Shown: one piece after another, positions 14,501 to 23,620 of the stretch
Layout of the letters: every line of letters starts with the position of its first letter
Position numbering within the stretch: the first letter of the stretch is position 1
Assembly (NCBI RefSeq): GCF_020740795.1
Contig: NC_067296.1
Coordinates: forward strand, 2,395,001 to 2,459,000
Reading direction: 5' to 3'
Length of the DNA: 64,000 bases
Origin: Apus apus
Taxonomy: Eukaryota; Chordata; Aves; Apodiformes; Apodidae
Notes under the pieces: model-generated
What the model was told of the DNA's origin: nothing
Database searches by the model: none
Seen by the model: only the letters and a program-made list of their open reading frames with translations
Translations under genes and position numbers: made by a program

Positions 14501-17500
14501 AGCCTGCAAAAACTACTCTTCTTTATTTTGTGATTGCTGAAGACACTGTTAAAAAGAACTCCAGTGGAAAACTATCACCTTCCTTCAAATCTCTGCAATA
14601 AAACCACCAGGTAGAGGTTCAACTTGACATGTACAGAAGAAACTCTTTTTAAGTATCTCAAAATATTTTTTGTCACAGAGAAAAAACCCAACCAACCAGA
14701 TTCTCTATATATAACAATATTTTTGTGATTAAGTCACAAAATTTAGAAGATTCTACCCTTACAGAGTTCATTTTGAGACCTTCTCTTCCTGGGGAAAGAA
14801 AGAAGTGGCTGCCAGGGTAATCTACCAGTGATCTCCCAGCTTTGGGCAAATATTATCAGTATGTTGTCACGTCTAAGAATTTTGTTCAGGCTGTCATAAT
14901 ATTTGGCTTCTCTCTGAACATCTCATCTGGTGAATTTCTGCTATTTTGAGATGGGAAAATGGAAAGCTTTTTCATGAAAGCTCAGATTCCAACACTAATG
15001 ACTGAGAGGAAAAAGGTGAAAACACAAACCTTTAGAAACCCAGAAGGTACAAAGCATATAAACCAAACCATATGTATTTAAACAACAACAAAAATTGCTC
15101 ATCCTTCTTGAATCAACCCCTACATGCTTCCCCTAAACAATTAACTGGCAACACTCCAGTACATCTCTCAAGGCCAGAACTGAATTTCATTTTTTTAATG
15201 GCAATCCCCCACCCTTGGCCAGGGATCAGCCCCAGGAGCAGGTTTAGCAAGAAACATTGTTCCTGCCCCTATAAAAATGGTTATTGCAAAGGCTTCATTT
15301 CAACAATGAACCTGGAGGAAGCCACAGCTGGCCTTTTTCAACTGGGTTTCCAACTGCAAGGACATGATGGGCATAACTGTTACTGCCTTGGCCCTAGCCA
15401 GGGACTGAGATCCACCAAGGGGCAACTTCTGCTCTCCCCTGTTCCCACCAGTGGGAGGTCACTGGCCATTTTACTGCCCTCTGCACAGGCCACAAGAAAG
15501 GTCCACAGTGCCCTCAGGTTCTTCACCTGCAATCTGTCTACATCCTTGCAAGCAAACTTGCCTGCATCTGCCAACATCTTCAGCAACTCTAACACAGTTT
15601 CTGCTCAAAGACTCAACCAGAACTATCATGAGCAGACCTGACCTCCTTACCAGCTCTGTGCTGCAGCCTTGGGTTGTCTGAGGGAAAGGTCTATCAACAC
15701 CTGATGCATGTCCTATTTAGGATTTTCCAACTGCATCCTTTTTGTTTCCAGCACTTCACACCAGAAGCTCCAGTTTGCTACAAGTCTGGCTGCAAGCTTC
15801 ATGGAAAGCATGTCACAGTTTACAAGCTGCTCCAACTTTTAGTTTTTGCAAAAATCATCCATTTCTAAGTAGCAGGAGTAAACGTAGCAAGATTTTACTT
15901 TACACCCCACTCTCCTTCCTGCCCCCCGCCAGTGGCTTCAGGTCAGGCCACATCCTCCCCACTCACTCCACATCCCATGCAAAGCCTCTGTAACAAACAT
16001 GTACTACTCCAAAAAACCAGAAAGGGCAATATTCAAAACGTTGGGTTTTTTCCAAAACAGATGGGGATTTCACAAGGGAGAGCAAAAACTGCCACAACCA
16101 TCACAGTGGTCTTTTCCCAGCTAGACTCAGCGAGTGCCAGCAGTGCACCCCCAGTAAGTACAAGCACCAGGAGCTATGCAGAGCACCAGTGCAGGCTGGA
16201 GGGGCTGGGCTGCCACAGGAGACACAGGGACACATGGGCAGGCAGGGCTGCAGAAAACCTCTCGCAAGGGTGTCCTCTCAGTCAAGCAGCACAGGCACCA
16301 TGGCCTGCAGGACCCTGCAAGAGCTCAGGGGTGGTGGTACCCTCCTAATTTAGGCCATTCAGGAATGCCAAGAAGCAACTCCAGAACAGTTTGAGCAACA
16401 AAAACACCCTTCTCCTGGACAGCACTTGCTGCAGACTCCTCTTGATGTGACACTGTCACAGAATCACGGAATTGGAAGGACCCTCTGGAGACGTAGTCCA
16501 AGCCCCCTGCCAGAGCAGGACCACCTATGGCAGGTCACACAGTCCCTCTTTGCCTTTTAAAATTAATCCCCTGCTTGGCAATGAAACGTGGCCATGTCCT
16601 TCACCAGCACTTCAGGCCTGAAAGGACCAAGATTTGCCAGGTAAGGAGCTGTCACCTCTTTTACTTCCACAACTCAGTCCAGCACCTCTCCTATGCTGCC
16701 CTGTCCACCATGTGGTAGACTGCACAACAGAGCATCCCTGACCACCCCCAGTGCCCCATGAGCTCCAGCTGGGCCCAGATGATCTTCAAGCACATGGTTC
16801 TTACCAGAACCCAGCCAGAACAAGCAAGAAAGGATCCACTGGGAGGCTTGAAGGATACAAGTGTGAAGCCTAACAACATCCTGGGACACAGAAACACCCT
16901 GGGACAGAGAAACACCCTGGGACAGAGAAACACCCTGGGACAGAGAAACACCCTGGCACTTTGCTGCACAAGTCTAAGCAAAAGAGGGTTAAACCAAATT
17001 TAACAATTTGCATCACCTGCAAATTACAGTTTTGAACTAGTGCTGGGAGCCCTTAAGCAGGACTCAGTAACTACGGCTGCAGCTTAATGAGACACTAGAA
17101 TCCAACATCCAGTATGTTTGGAGAGATAAAGTAACAAAAACAAAGTCACTGGCTGCAAACGTGCAGGTGTCCCTTCTCACAGGGCTTGACAGAGAAGAAC
17201 AGAGGAAGGATGTGTTGCATCAAACACAGTTACCAAAGTGCATCTGGCAGAATCATAGGTTTGTTTTTATTTAGGTCACTTTCTAAAGCACTTTTAAAAG
17301 GTGTTAGTGAATCCTCCCTTCCAAACTGTTCCATACTACTCTGTCTCCAAAAGCCCCTGTTAAACACAGGCAGCATAGAATTACAAACTTCAAGTTTCCT
17401 TGTTTTTAAACATCTATTTAAAATAAGAAATTATCCCACTTTTCCCAAGCCAGGTGATTCATGCTGAACTTATCCACCTCAAGGGAGATGAAGGTCTCAG

Positions 17501-20073
17501 ACCAGCACTGCTATCAGTGCTCCTGTACTGAAGCTGTGGTTTACAGCCAAGCACCTGCAAATCAAAGATGCATTTTTACATTAGATTTGGACTTAAAACC
17601 CAGAAAAGGCAAACTGAAGCACTACAAGAAGAGCTGGATGGTGTTTGCTGCAGGAATCCTGCTTCCCCTACATCAGCATCTTACAATTCACAGAAACAAA
17701 ACCAGGTCCCTGTTATTTGACTCTGGGAGCAGAGAACACTTCTTTTGCCAAATGTGAACATGTTTCTGAAGTCCTGCTTGACAAGCAATGCATTAATGTC
17801 TGAGACCTTACATATATAGTTATAGGTCATTCCTGTTTCTGCCCATACCCAAGGCCTGAGGCTGCAGCTTTCTATTCCTTGAATTCCACACCATTGCAAC
17901 ATTCTGAACCAAACAACTAAATAAAAAATGTCCATGCCACCACGCAGGCTTGCTTCCATTTTTTAATTAACCATCAGCTGGCCCCTTGCTGGGAGACTGC
18001 ACGTCACTCGGATGTTATCACAGCCCATACGTCTAAGCTGACCAAGCAGGGGACTGTTGCCAGGAGAGGCAGAATTGCCCTCCTCCCTCCAGTCGCATTC
18101 CTGACTCCTTCTCCTGCCAGCTCTTGCATTTGTGTGAAAACAATTTATTTTTATTATATTAAGAGCTAGGGCTTGGCTGGGTCAGCACACTAACCCAACT
18201 CGTGCACTGCCCACTCCAAGGCTCTCCTGGTTTGAGCCAGGATGAAGCCAATCTTCCTTTTACTGCTAGTTAAGAGAGCTTACTGAAGGAAAAAAAATAT
18301 CAGGAAAAGGAAAACTGGCTTCATGCTGGCTCGAGCCAGGACACAGGCTAATACCAGCAGAGGAGAAACAGGCAGGACCAGGCATGATGCTTCTGGCAGC
18401 CACATCACTGGACATACTGGCAGGTCCACAGCCAGGCCAGCACAGAGCAGGCAGGTGAACTGAGCTGCTGCTGACAAGGGCAGCTCTGTCCCCTCTGCTG
18501 CCAGACACTGTAATCCTCCAGCAACAGGCAAATCAGACCAGCAGACTGATTAAAAAGGCAGGGGGTGGGAAACAGTTAATTTTCCCTCAGATCAGCCAGC
18601 TGCACTGATGTACCTGGGGCAGCACTGTGACCTACTGCAAGCTGGATGGAGGCATAAAATTATGAGTTCCGGCTTCAGCCTACACCCAGCTTTCTTGTTT
18701 GTGGGTTTTTTTATGTGTGGGTGGATCATGGGAGTGTCCACTTTCCAGGAAAAGTCTGAATTATACAGCAGGAATCTAGCAGTGGTTTTGCATCTATTTT
18801 GTACTCAGTCACCAGTGGTGAAGAAAATAGCATTATATTTATTTACAGTGAAAGAGGACTTTGATTTTGGGGACAAAAAACACTTAATAGAAATCAGAGT
18901 TGATAGAAAATCCATCAAGTCTCAGGCTAAAGCCTAACTTGAAAGCCTAACTACTGCATACTAGCATGATGTTAGCTTTTCACCCTTCTTTGTGTTTATG
19001 GACCCAGGGGTCAGTAACAAAACTGTAACATCTACTGGCAGGTAGGACATAACTGACTTATCCACCCTGGATATTTAGACTTGAGGGACCCTAGCCGAGC
19101 ATCAGGCTTCCCTCCCTACTGTAATCTTCACATTGAGACATAACTTGAGCTTTGGATTTCCATCAGAAATAGAAATAATGAAGAAACAGATTCTGGAATT
19201 GTTACACCCTAAGGAGTCAGAGACCAAGGACTGAACCCTTTGCTTCTTTGTGTGTGCATCCAATGTCCCTGGCAGCCTGGCTTTGTCAGCTAGCTCTGGT
19301 AGGATCAGGTGATGGCCAAAAGGAAAGGAGTAAAAACTGGAGCAGAAGTGATTAAGATCCTGAAAACCAAATCCTGAGTACCAGAACCTCATGACCCTTG
19401 GCAAGATCTAGCAGTTTGGTTTGTTTCAGGAAGTCTGAGTGCCTGATACAATATCCTGGCTGGGATGCAACCACGCTGTATCGACCAACTAGAGCGGAAT
19501 AAAAGGCTGCAGCAGCAGCACAGCTCTCCCAAAGAGCCAAGCTCACAGCTGCACACTTCTTTTGTTAAGGGAAAAGTCCTTTTCAGGCCAGATTTAAAAC
19601 CCAGTTAAGATTCTGGTGTGCAAACCATGCTGTACCACTGCTACTTCCACCAATTTCACTGAGAGGAGTAAGTCCACTACTCATGAGCTAGAGCAAAAGT
19701 GTTGAAGAGCCTCTCGAGAAAAAGGAAAGAGAAAATAAACATCAGAACACGTGTTGTTTTGAAAACAGGCTGAACATTTCCATGAGGTAACACAAAACAA
19801 GCATAACCCAACTTCTTTCCAGAAGAGAGAATATTAACTTGAATCTTTTGAAAAACTTTTCTAAAGGTTGATCTTCTCCTCAGCAGTTTTCATCCCATGG
19901 AAAAAATTGACACCCTCATTAAAGCTGGAACTGCTGGTCTTCCCAGACAGCTCCAGAGCAGCACTAGTGCCCTCATCCCAACCTCACACTGGAAGACTCT
20001 TGCCCTCTCCCTTCCCCAGGGGTGATTTTGCTACTGTGGAGTAATGAGAAGGAACTGGCAGACTGAAGGGGGG

Positions 20074-20104
<31 letters not shown>

Positions 20105-23048
20105 TGCTTATTAAACTGACTTGAGCTCCTTCAGAAGGCTGGAAGATCATAAAACTGCCACATCTGTGCAGCCAGAAAGATCCTGAAAAAAGGAGCTTTT
20201 AATAAAAAGTTGAAAGCCTCCCATGCCTGGGGGCAACATCTAAGGAAATTTAGACTAGTTTTTCATTTTTAACTTCAGAATTCCATGAGGAGTTAAACAG
20301 CCTGGATATCCTAAATGCAGATTATGAAAAATATACATGTAAACTAAATTCACAAACTAAGAAAAACCTGCCTGGGGCAGGCACAAGAACCAGAAGGCCT
20401 GTAAGCTTCTGTACTTTCCTTAGACTCCAGAAGTGCTGCAGGAATTAGTGAATGAGGCTTCAGAAACCCTGCTCCCTTGGCACCCACACAATGGCTCAGT
20501 GTGCTGGAGAGCAGAGCACCCTGCCTTTTCCTACCCTGAGCGTGCCAGACACCCATCTTTCCTTTCTGGGAAAACACAAATATCATTCCAGCTTCTCCAA
20601 GGTGACTTGACATTTTCAGGTAAGCTCCCTGCCCCACTGCTGCAGACACATTATTGTTCTGCTGGCTTTACCACAGCAGCTTCCAGTGCTGTCAGCACAA
20701 CTGTCCAGCTGAGCATTCCACATACATCCCATCCACTTCTCTCCAAATAGCAGGGACGTCCAGAAATCCCCCAAATACTTAAATCTTGGAACTAAGAAAG
20801 CTTAAGGATTCATAAAGTTGTTGTTTTTTTTAATTGATCCAACACTTAAAAAAATATCCCATTAATTAGCTTTAGCTCTGTTTTATTTAAAACATTCAAA
20901 GTATTCAATTAAAAAGACAGATGCTCACATAAAAAAAAAAAAACAACATATATTTATTTGCACTGAAATTGTAGATTTAAGTGACCCTGCATCAAAACCA
21001 CATCATTTCTGGATTATAACACAGCCTGATGTCAGAGAGGGAAAAATCCAGGTAACAGCATATTAAAAAAAAAAACAACAATTAGTTGGAGCTCAGCTGA
21101 TGACTGACATCTTGAACCCAGAATAAATGAGCAGTCTCTCAGCCTGTCCTGAAGGGAACTCACTTCCCAGCAAGCCAGCAGATAATCTTTCCTAGTCTTT
21201 CCTAGCAGTCCAGTAATAAAAAGCTGGCCTCTTAAGTTTCAGAAGTCCTCTGGAAAAACAAAAAGAGCTTTTGTTTTCCACCAGAAAGCCATCCATAGCT
21301 CTTCTCCTTTTCACAGCTCCTTAATTACTCCCCAGGATCCTGTCCTTCTGTCAGACCTTAATTAGCCTGACCCAGAATCCTACTAGTGAATGGGCAGGTT
21401 TTTCTCCTTCCTCCACCTCTGAAGAAATGCAATCCTTCCCCTACCCAAACTACTCCAGCTCACCCTGACAGGCAGCACAGAAAGCAATTTGATCTAGTGG
21501 GAGGTGTCCCTGCCCATGCAGGGGGGTGGAACTACAGAATCTTTAAGGTCCCTTCCAACCCAAACCAGTCTGTGACTCTATGATTCATGATTTCTGTGAA
21601 AGGCATGGAGAGAGATGACATTACCACAGAGGAAAACAAAGACCTCAACAACCAGCAGCAGAAAGAGAAGTTATGGGGAAGTTAAACAGGAGCAGTGTAA
21701 GACAGAGAATGCAAAAACTACAGAAGACAGACAGAAAGTGGTGTGTTTTAGTTCTCCTTTTAAGTCCATTACCAAAGCAGGCCAAAAACTGCAGAAGAAA
21801 CTCAGACTTACTGAAACTGTTGTAATAAATTTGATAGAAAACTCAGCTAAGCCTGAAGACAGGCTCTGTTGAGGTCCTTCAGAAGACACCTGGGGCAGCA
21901 GGCAAGGTGCTGCCACTGTCACCCAAACACAGGGCAAGTGAGAGGTTCTGGTGTCACAGGCTGTTCTGAACTTTGAAAGGAGGCTTGAAGTGCTGCCTGA
22001 AGTAGTGATAGGAAGCTGAAGCTGTTACTGGCAATTGCTGTAAATTAACCCAGAGGGCCAAGAGCCTTGTGTGAGCAGCTCTGGGTGCCACAGCCACCTC
22101 CTGCTTCAGACTCAGCCATTCTCCTGTAACCCAGCACAGGAAGGGAAAAGTCAACACTCTAAACTCTGCCTCCTGAAAAGGCTGCTTCTGCCGACCGTTG
22201 TAAAACTGGCAAGAAGCTCCTCGGAGCACTGAAACACACAAGCTGGCAACCATGAACACCTGCAAAAACACAGCTAGGGCTCCCCAGGAAGGCCGAGTTG
22301 CACCTGGTCAGCCCCTGTTTTCCAACATCCACTTGCAAGCCACGTATGTACAGCTTTGGGATACTTCGGGTAAAAAAATATTTAACCACATCCTCTAATT
22401 AAGCAGGGCTTGGGTGAAGAGTTTTGTTTGTTAAAAGATAAAACCACCAGCACCACCACGGGAAAGCAAGGCCCCATTCCAGGCGGAATCTCCTGCCTTC
22501 CCAGCTCCTCCTGCCTTCCCAGCTCCTCCTGCCTTCCCAGCTCCTCCTGCCCGCAGCCAGCAACACCCCGGCTCCCGCCGGGCGCTGCTTTCCCCGACCT
22601 CTCCCTCAAGGGAGGGAAGGGGAGGCGAACCGAGCCCCGCAGCTCCGTGACACCGGCATCACGAGGGGGTGACGCGGCAGCTGGCGAGGCAGCGATAAAG
22701 GCTGTGCCTGCCGGGCCGGGAGAGCCGCGGGCAGGGCAGGGCAGGGCAGGGGCTGCCGGGGTGTCTGTCTGTCTGTCCGGGACGCAGCCCCAGGCCCAGG
22801 CCCAGGCCCAGGCCCCGGCCCGGCCTCCCCCACCCCCCCCCCGGCCACTCACCGCGCTTGTTTTTGGTGCCGTGTTTGCGAGCGGCTGCCAGTTCCTGCT
22901 CGATCTTCTTCTCCAGGAACTCCTGCTTCTTGCTGAGCATCTCCTCCGTGTCGCGGAGCCGCTGGATCGCCTCCTGCGGGGACGGGCCTTTCCCGGCGCC
23001 TTTCCCGCCGGCACCCGTCCCGAACAGCTTCCCGAGGAGCCCCGACAT
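2417..23048 (-). CDS. CHMP4B: CHMP4B, ESCRT-III core subunit (partial, last exon off the left edge)
   Basis: Charged multivesicular body protein 4B is the Snf7-type ESCRT-III subunit that polymerises on membranes to drive budding and scission in multivesicular body formation, cytokinetic abscission and nuclear envelope sealing. Coding exons on the minus strand are 22853-23048, 4287-4464, 3479-3593 and 2417-2543, with phases 1, 2, 0 and 1, all GT-AG. They encode about 205 residues: an N-terminal membrane-binding stretch (MSGLLGKLFG), the basic helical hairpin (QEAIQRLRDTEEMLSKKQEF, then KRKKRYEKQLAQIDGTLSTI), and the acidic region DELMAELEELEQEELDKNLL. Human CHMP4B has 224 residues, so only about 20 are missing: the C-terminal helix that binds ALIX. 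I searched positions 1-2416 for that exon and did not find it, so it should lie left of the window. The start chosen is the ATG at 23048, which aligns with the family start. Confidence 0.96.
2559..2579 (+). repeat. A21 homopolymer next to CHMP4B exon 4
   Basis: Twenty-one consecutive A on the plus strand. On the CHMP4B strand it is a T tract 16 to 36 bases upstream of the exon 4 acceptor, so it serves as the polypyrimidine tract. Confidence 0.9.
2755..3175 (+). mobile_element. CR1 LINE 3' fragment
   Basis: Chicken-repeat-1 non-LTR retrotransposon tail, antisense to CHMP4B in intron 3. It shares the block 'ggagaagagaaggctccagg' and following sequence with the copies at 31.3 kb and 42.1 kb, and ends in the typical 'tagatgatctttaaggtccc' 3' end. 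Confidence 0.93.
3325..3455 (+). mobile_element. CR1 LINE 3' end, older subfamily
   Basis: Short CR1 tail beginning 'catccctggaggtatttaaa' and ending with the tail 'gattctatgattt'. It differs from the other copies in the body of the tail, which suggests an older subfamily. It ends about 25 bases from the edge of CHMP4B exon 3, within the donor-side intron sequence. Confidence 0.85.
3479..3593 (-). CDS. CHMP4B: CHMP4B coding exon 3
   Basis: Encodes DIDKVDELMQDIAEQQELAD through GFGEEFDE, the linker and helices following the hairpin. Acceptor TTTACAG, donor GTATGT; ends in phase 0. Confidence 0.97.
4287..4464 (-). CDS. CHMP4B: CHMP4B coding exon 2
   Basis: Encodes AALQALKRKKRYEKQL through KAAHDNM, the second part of the Snf7 helical hairpin. 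Acceptor CAG above 4464, donor GTGAGT below 4287; ends in phase 2 (AT of the Met codon). Confidence 0.97.
6131..6195 (+). repeat. 18-bp tandem repeat, 3.6 copies
   Basis: Three perfect copies of the unit AACACAAGCCAAAGATCC plus a partial fourth, inside CHMP4B intron 1. The unit is a multiple of 3, so the local reading frame stays open; this is not a gene. Confidence 0.95.
6725..6826 (+). mobile_element. CR1 LINE 3' fragment
   Basis: Short CR1 tail from 'ggctggatggggctctgagc' to 'ggtcccttccaacccaaacc'. It is followed by a small ATG/GATGAT triplet run in place of the usual octamer tail. Confidence 0.88.
9140..9332 (+). mobile_element. CR1 LINE 3' fragment
   Basis: CR1 tail with the 'catccctggaagtgttcaag' block, 'gatctttaaggtctctttca' and the terminal 'ccatgattctat'. 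Lies in CHMP4B intron 1. Confidence 0.9.
14360..14411 (+). repeat. TA-rich microsatellite
   Basis: Interrupted (TA)n run of about 50 bases in CHMP4B intron 1. Likely variable in length between individuals. Confidence 0.9.
16046..16106 (+). repeat. Dispersed 60-bp repeat, copy 1
   Basis: Core 'agatggggatttcacaaggg' followed by 'agagcaaaaactgcca'. The same roughly 60-bp segment occurs at 29255-29318 with about three substitutions and a longer T run. It does not match the CR1 tail seen elsewhere in the window, and I do not recognise the family. Confidence 0.75.
16455..16545 (-). mobile_element. CR1 LINE 3' fragment
   Basis: Inverted CR1 tail, recognisable from 'cacagaatcacggaattgga' and 'cccctgccagagcaggacca'. 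It decays into unique sequence after about 90 bp. Confidence 0.82.
16881..16952 (+). repeat. 18-bp tandem repeat, 4 copies
   Basis: Four contiguous copies of CTGGGACAGAGAAACACC; the first has ACACAG in place of ACAGAG. Lies in CHMP4B intron 1. Confidence 0.95.
20074..20101 (+). repeat. A28 homopolymer
   Basis: Run of 28 A in CHMP4B intron 1. There is no adjacent retroposed gene body that I can identify. Confidence 0.9.
21485..21595 (+). mobile_element. CR1 LINE 3' fragment
   Basis: CR1 tail from 'gatctagtgggaggtgtccc' to 'gactctatgattcatga' in CHMP4B intron 1. Confidence 0.9.
22497..22550 (+). repeat. 18-bp tandem repeat, 3 copies
   Basis: Three perfect copies of CTTCCCAGCTCCTCCTGC about 300 bp inside CHMP4B intron 1, at the edge of the CpG island. 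Confidence 0.95.
22735..22820 (+). repeat. Cluster of short GC repeats near the CHMP4B exon 1 donor
   Basis: A (GGGCA)n run, a (GTCT)n run and a (CCAGGC)n run follow one another and end about 30 bases from the exon 1 donor. They are simple repeats of the CpG island, not coding sequence. Confidence 0.8.
22853..23048 (-). CDS. CHMP4B: CHMP4B coding exon 1
   Basis: Encodes residues 1-65, from MSGLLGKLFG to the basic HGTKNKR, plus one base of codon 66. The donor is GTGAGT just below 22853. The Gly-rich insert after LFG is slightly longer than in human. Confidence 0.96.
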
Positions 23049-23214
23049 GGCTGCGCCGGGCCGGGCCGCCTGAGGCCGCGGTGTGAGGGTGAAGGCGGCA
23101 AAGACAGCGCTGGAGCTCAGGTAACCGGCCCCTTCCCTCCGCGTCCCCCTCGCAGGCCGCCCCGCACCGCCCGCCCCGCTCGCAGCGCTCCCCGGCGCCC
23201 CGCCCCGCATACAG

Positions 23215-23226
23215 CTCCCAGCATGC
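23215..23226 (+). promoter_or_regulatory. Second, partial ZNF143/THAP11-type motif
   Basis: CTCCCAGCATGC on the plus strand matches the 3' half of the same element, in inverted orientation relative to the copy at 23273-23291. Confidence 0.55.
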
Positions 23227-23272
23227 CCCGCGCCGCCGCCCCCGCGCCGCCCGCCGCCGGCTGCCCGCGAGG

Positions 23273-23291
23273 GCTGCTGGGAGTTGTAGTT
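23273..23291 (-). promoter_or_regulatory. ZNF143/THAP11-type motif upstream of CHMP4B
   Basis: On the minus strand this reads AACTACAACTCCCAGCAGC, a close match to the ACTACAAYTCCCAGCATGC promoter element bound by ZNF143 and THAP11. It lies about 225 bases upstream of the CHMP4B start codon. Binding is inferred from the motif only. Confidence 0.75.
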
Positions 23292-23620
23292 TTAAAGCGG
23301 CGCGCGGGGCACGGAGGGAAGGGCGAGCGGAAGTGGCGTCACGGGGGGCGCGACGGGCCGGGCCCGGGGCTGAGGGGCCGGGCCCGGGGCTGAGGGGCCG
23401 GGCCCCGGGCCTCCCCCGCACACCCCCCGCCTGCCCCCGGGGCCTTCCCGGGGCGGGATCCCGGCCCGCGGGGACGTCGGCGCCGGGGTCTGGCGGAGAA
23501 AGGCGAAAACGCCCGTGAGGCCTGAGAAACGGGGCCTGCCCTCTGCAGCCCGGCCCAGCGGGCAGCGGAGCCACCCGGCTGCGCGTCCCGGGCAGAGCAG
23601 AGGTGTCGAGGGGAACGCCT

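Larger units (their letters stand above)
4465..22852 (-). other. CHMP4B intron 1, 18.4 kb
   Basis: A large first intron in AT-rich DNA, bounded by GTGAGT at 22852 and CAG at 4465. It contains CR1 fragments near 6.7, 9.2, 16.5 and 21.5 kb, three 18-bp minisatellites (6.1, 16.9 and 22.5 kb), a TA-rich run at 14.36 kb and an A run at 20.07 kb. The remaining sequence looks unique. I see no second gene, tRNA or other RNA gene in it. Confidence 0.85.
22560..23620. promoter_or_regulatory. CHMP4B CpG-island promoter
   Basis: About 1 kb of GC- and CpG-rich DNA surrounding CHMP4B exon 1, contrasting with AT-rich DNA on either side. It has no TATA box near the start codon. It holds ZNF143/THAP11-like motifs (listed separately) and repeated GGGCCGGGCCC blocks near 23.35-23.41 kb. 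The transcription start is probably between 23.06 and 23.3 kb, but the sequence alone does not fix it. Confidence 0.8.

Noticed and set aside
15072-15641. 189-codon plus-strand ORF in CHMP4B intron 1
   Set aside because: It has an ATG but no recognisable domain, no flanking promoter or polyadenylation context, and this length is plausible by chance in 18 kb of intron.
22410-23393. 327-codon plus-strand ORF at the CHMP4B promoter
   Set aside because: It is the antisense shadow of CHMP4B exon 1 and its CpG island; composition is Pro/Ala/Arg-rich with no recognisable domain.
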